From: Emydura subglobosa
Taxonomy: Eukaryota > Chordata > Testudines > Chelidae
Length of the DNA: 64,000 nucleotides
Reading direction: 5' to 3'
NCBI GenBank assembly: GCA_007922225.1
Contig: ML679991.1
Location: 186,001 to 250,000, forward strand
In this document: positions 62,220 to 64,000 of the stretch, piece after piece
Layout of the letters: each line of letters begins with the position of its first letter
Position numbering within the stretch: position 1 is the first letter of the stretch
The notes under the pieces: generated by a model
Told to the model about the DNA's origin: nothing
What the model saw: the letters and a program-made list of their open reading frames with translations, nothing else
Databases searched by the model: none
Made by a program: the position numbers and the translations under genes

Positions 62220-62880
62220 GCACTGCTGAGAAGGGGCTGGGAGTTGTGGTGGATCACAACCTCGGCAATGACATGCTGCTACTAAAAAAGCAAATGCAAT
62301 TTTCGGTTGCATTAACAGAGGCACAGCCTGCAAGGCATGAGAGGTGTTAGTACCACTCTACTCGGCGCTGGTTAGGCCTCAGATGGAGTAGTGTGTCCAG
62401 TGTATAGAAAGGATGTAGAGAAACTGGAAAGGATCCAGAGGTGAGTGACAAAGGTGATCAGAGGCCTGGAACGTAAACCATATGAGCAAAGGCTGAAGGA
62501 ACTGGGTATGTTTAGTCTGGAAAAGAGGAGATTAAGGGGTAGGGGGACATGATAGCGGTCTTCAGCTACTTGAAAGGCTGCCCTAAAAAAGATGGAGAAA
62601 AGCTGTTCTCTCTTGCCATAGGGGGCAGGTCAAGAGGCAGTGAGTTCAAACTGCAGCGTGGCAGATTTAGACTGAATCTCAGGAAAAACTTCCCAACTGT
62701 GAGAACAGGAGGACAACGGAACAGACGCCGAGGGAGATTGGGGAAGCCCCTTCACTGGAGGTTTTCAGAGAGCCATCTGCCTTGGCTGGTTCTGACACAA
62801 CAAGTCCTGCATCTTGGCAGGGGTTAGACGAGCTGACTTTCGTGAGCCCTTCTAACCCTACGGTTCAATGATTCTTCTAT
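62220..62880 (+). mobile_element. Decayed CR1 LINE 3' part
   Basis: GGGCTGGGAGTTGTGGTGGA, GTAGAGAAACTGGAAAGGAT, AGGCTGAAGGAACTGGGTAT and GTTTAGTCTGGAAAAGAGGA, then IAVFSYLKGCPKKDGEKLFS and RFRLNLRKNFPTVRTGG in frame. Ends CTAACCCTACGGTTCAATGA then TTCT. Confidence 0.8.
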
Positions 62881-63528
62881 GAAAGCGTGAGCCTGACAAC
62901 CTTTGATGATCACAGCCTAAATCCCTGCACGCACATGGTGGACCCAGTTCTCTCCTGCGCTGCATCGTGTTTAATCATTTACACGTCTGCAAAGGGGGGT
63001 TAACACTAGCACTGCCTGACCTGATTGCACTTGACATTCCCTCACCGCAGATGTACAGCATGACACAAGAGTGTGGAACAACAAATCCTGGGACGCTTGG
63101 TGTCCGTCCCCCGGACCCTTCCAGACACAGGCTCAGGCCTAGAGCCCCTAAGGACGTTAGGTACTAAACCCAGCTTTTGGCTCCACTGCAATCCACAAAA
63201 CTCCTGCTCAGCTACTGCCTGCCCCTCTGGGTGTCCAGGATCACGTGGTGCTACCACTTCTACTGTAAAAGTTCCCTCGGTGTCTACATTTCTGCAGTGA
63301 AATGGCATCCAGGATATGCAGCTGTAGTGCGAGCTGGGGAGGGGGTGGAGGCGCACCTAGCTCCGCTCTGGGGCCCAAGCTGGTAGACATGCTCAGGTCC
63401 CTTCAAAATCTGCCTGGAGACGGTGGTGCCGGTGCCCACTTTGTAACGTCTAGAGCATCATAATGCGTCATACGAAACGGAACAGCTTCAACGGGGAGCC
63501 TGAGGGAGCCCCACAGCAGACTATGCCG

Positions 63529-63660
63529 TAGCTCAGGGGTTACCGCACGCTCCTGAGTGGTTGGAGAGCCCTGTTCCAACCTTCTCTGGCCCTTGTGCAG
63601 CAAAGGGAGCTGCGCTTTGGGCTTCCACAGCCCCGGTGAGTGCTTTAACCACGGGGCTGG
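63529..63660 (+). repeat. tRNA-like SINE head
   Basis: GTAGCTCAGGGGTTACCGCA and GTTCCAACC are box A/B-like. It is followed by GTGCTTTAACCACGGGGCTG and a GGCACCTAAGCCAGC stretch. Too diverged to be a functional tRNA. Confidence 0.4.
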
Positions 63661-64000
63661 ATGTTATAAAGTGGGCACCAGCCCCTGGTACCACTGTTTT
63701 GTGGGGCGGGAGGCTGCACCTGACTCATTCGCACAAGAAATGACTTAGGCACCTAAGCCAGCTGATTCCAGGAGAGGGGTTCTTGGATCACAAGCAGAGG
63801 TATGTGCCTATTTGTAGCCTGGATTTAGGAGCCTCATTCCAGGAGGGGCTGGGTTTTAGGGCACAGCTCTCCCCTCAACAGTTACCATTGGCTACTTTAC
63901 ACACCTCGGAAGCTGGCTTTTTTTGATCCCATACGTATGGGCCCAGCTCTTCCCAGTCACTGGATCGGGAGCCTGGGCGCCTGACTCAGCCTTTGGGGAT

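Overview
This is vertebrate nuclear DNA, most likely from a turtle or another non-avian reptile. The evidence is one large intron-rich gene, many CR1 LINE 3' ends with the characteristic turtle/archosaur tails, CORE/MIR-like and tRNA-like SINEs, a 5S-rRNA-derived SINE, a decayed Harbinger transposon, hAT-type MITEs and a Gypsy-type LTR fragment. No bacterial features, CRISPR arrays or operons are present. The species cannot be fixed from the sequence.

The window holds one complete protein-coding gene, CLCN1 (skeletal-muscle voltage-gated chloride channel ClC-1), on the minus strand. Its start codon is at 41742-41740 and its stop at 2223-2221. I could place all 23 coding exons at base resolution. 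They sum to 3018 bp (1005 aa plus stop, against 988 aa in human). Most exons have exactly the length of the human exon as I remember it. The selectivity and gating motifs (GSGIP, GKEGP, GGFMP, the pore Tyr in SLYDS) and both C-terminal CBS domains are present. A TATA box with nearby E-boxes lies about 210 bp upstream of the ATG.

The most interesting element is a second, fully open copy of exon 7 at 30374-30296, between exon 6 and the constitutive exon 7 (25183-25105). Both copies are 79 bp, have the same phase, encode alternative versions of the same segment (G-H loop plus dimer-interface helix H with the CC gating pair), and use the same rare GC donor (AG|GCAAGT). Using both copies or neither breaks the frame, so they behave on paper as mutually exclusive exons. 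The extra copy sits where mammals carry the 79-nt poison exon 7a that is mis-spliced in myotonic dystrophy. Here it looks like a functional alternative coding exon.

Layout: 1-2220 has no recognised coding sequence; a plus-strand AATAAA near 1517 may end a convergent neighbour (FAM131B in mammalian synteny). 2221-41742 is CLCN1, with introns holding CR1, SINE, hAT, MITE and minisatellite material. 41743-42100 is the promoter region. 42100-64000 is intergenic and repeat-rich: a Harbinger element (45035-48790), several MITEs with GTCTACAC-type ends, a non-LTR ORF fragment (53721-54113), a Gypsy LTR plus gag remnant (54507-56232), further CR1 copies and tRNA-like SINEs. CASP2, expected upstream of CLCN1 from mammalian synteny, was not found.
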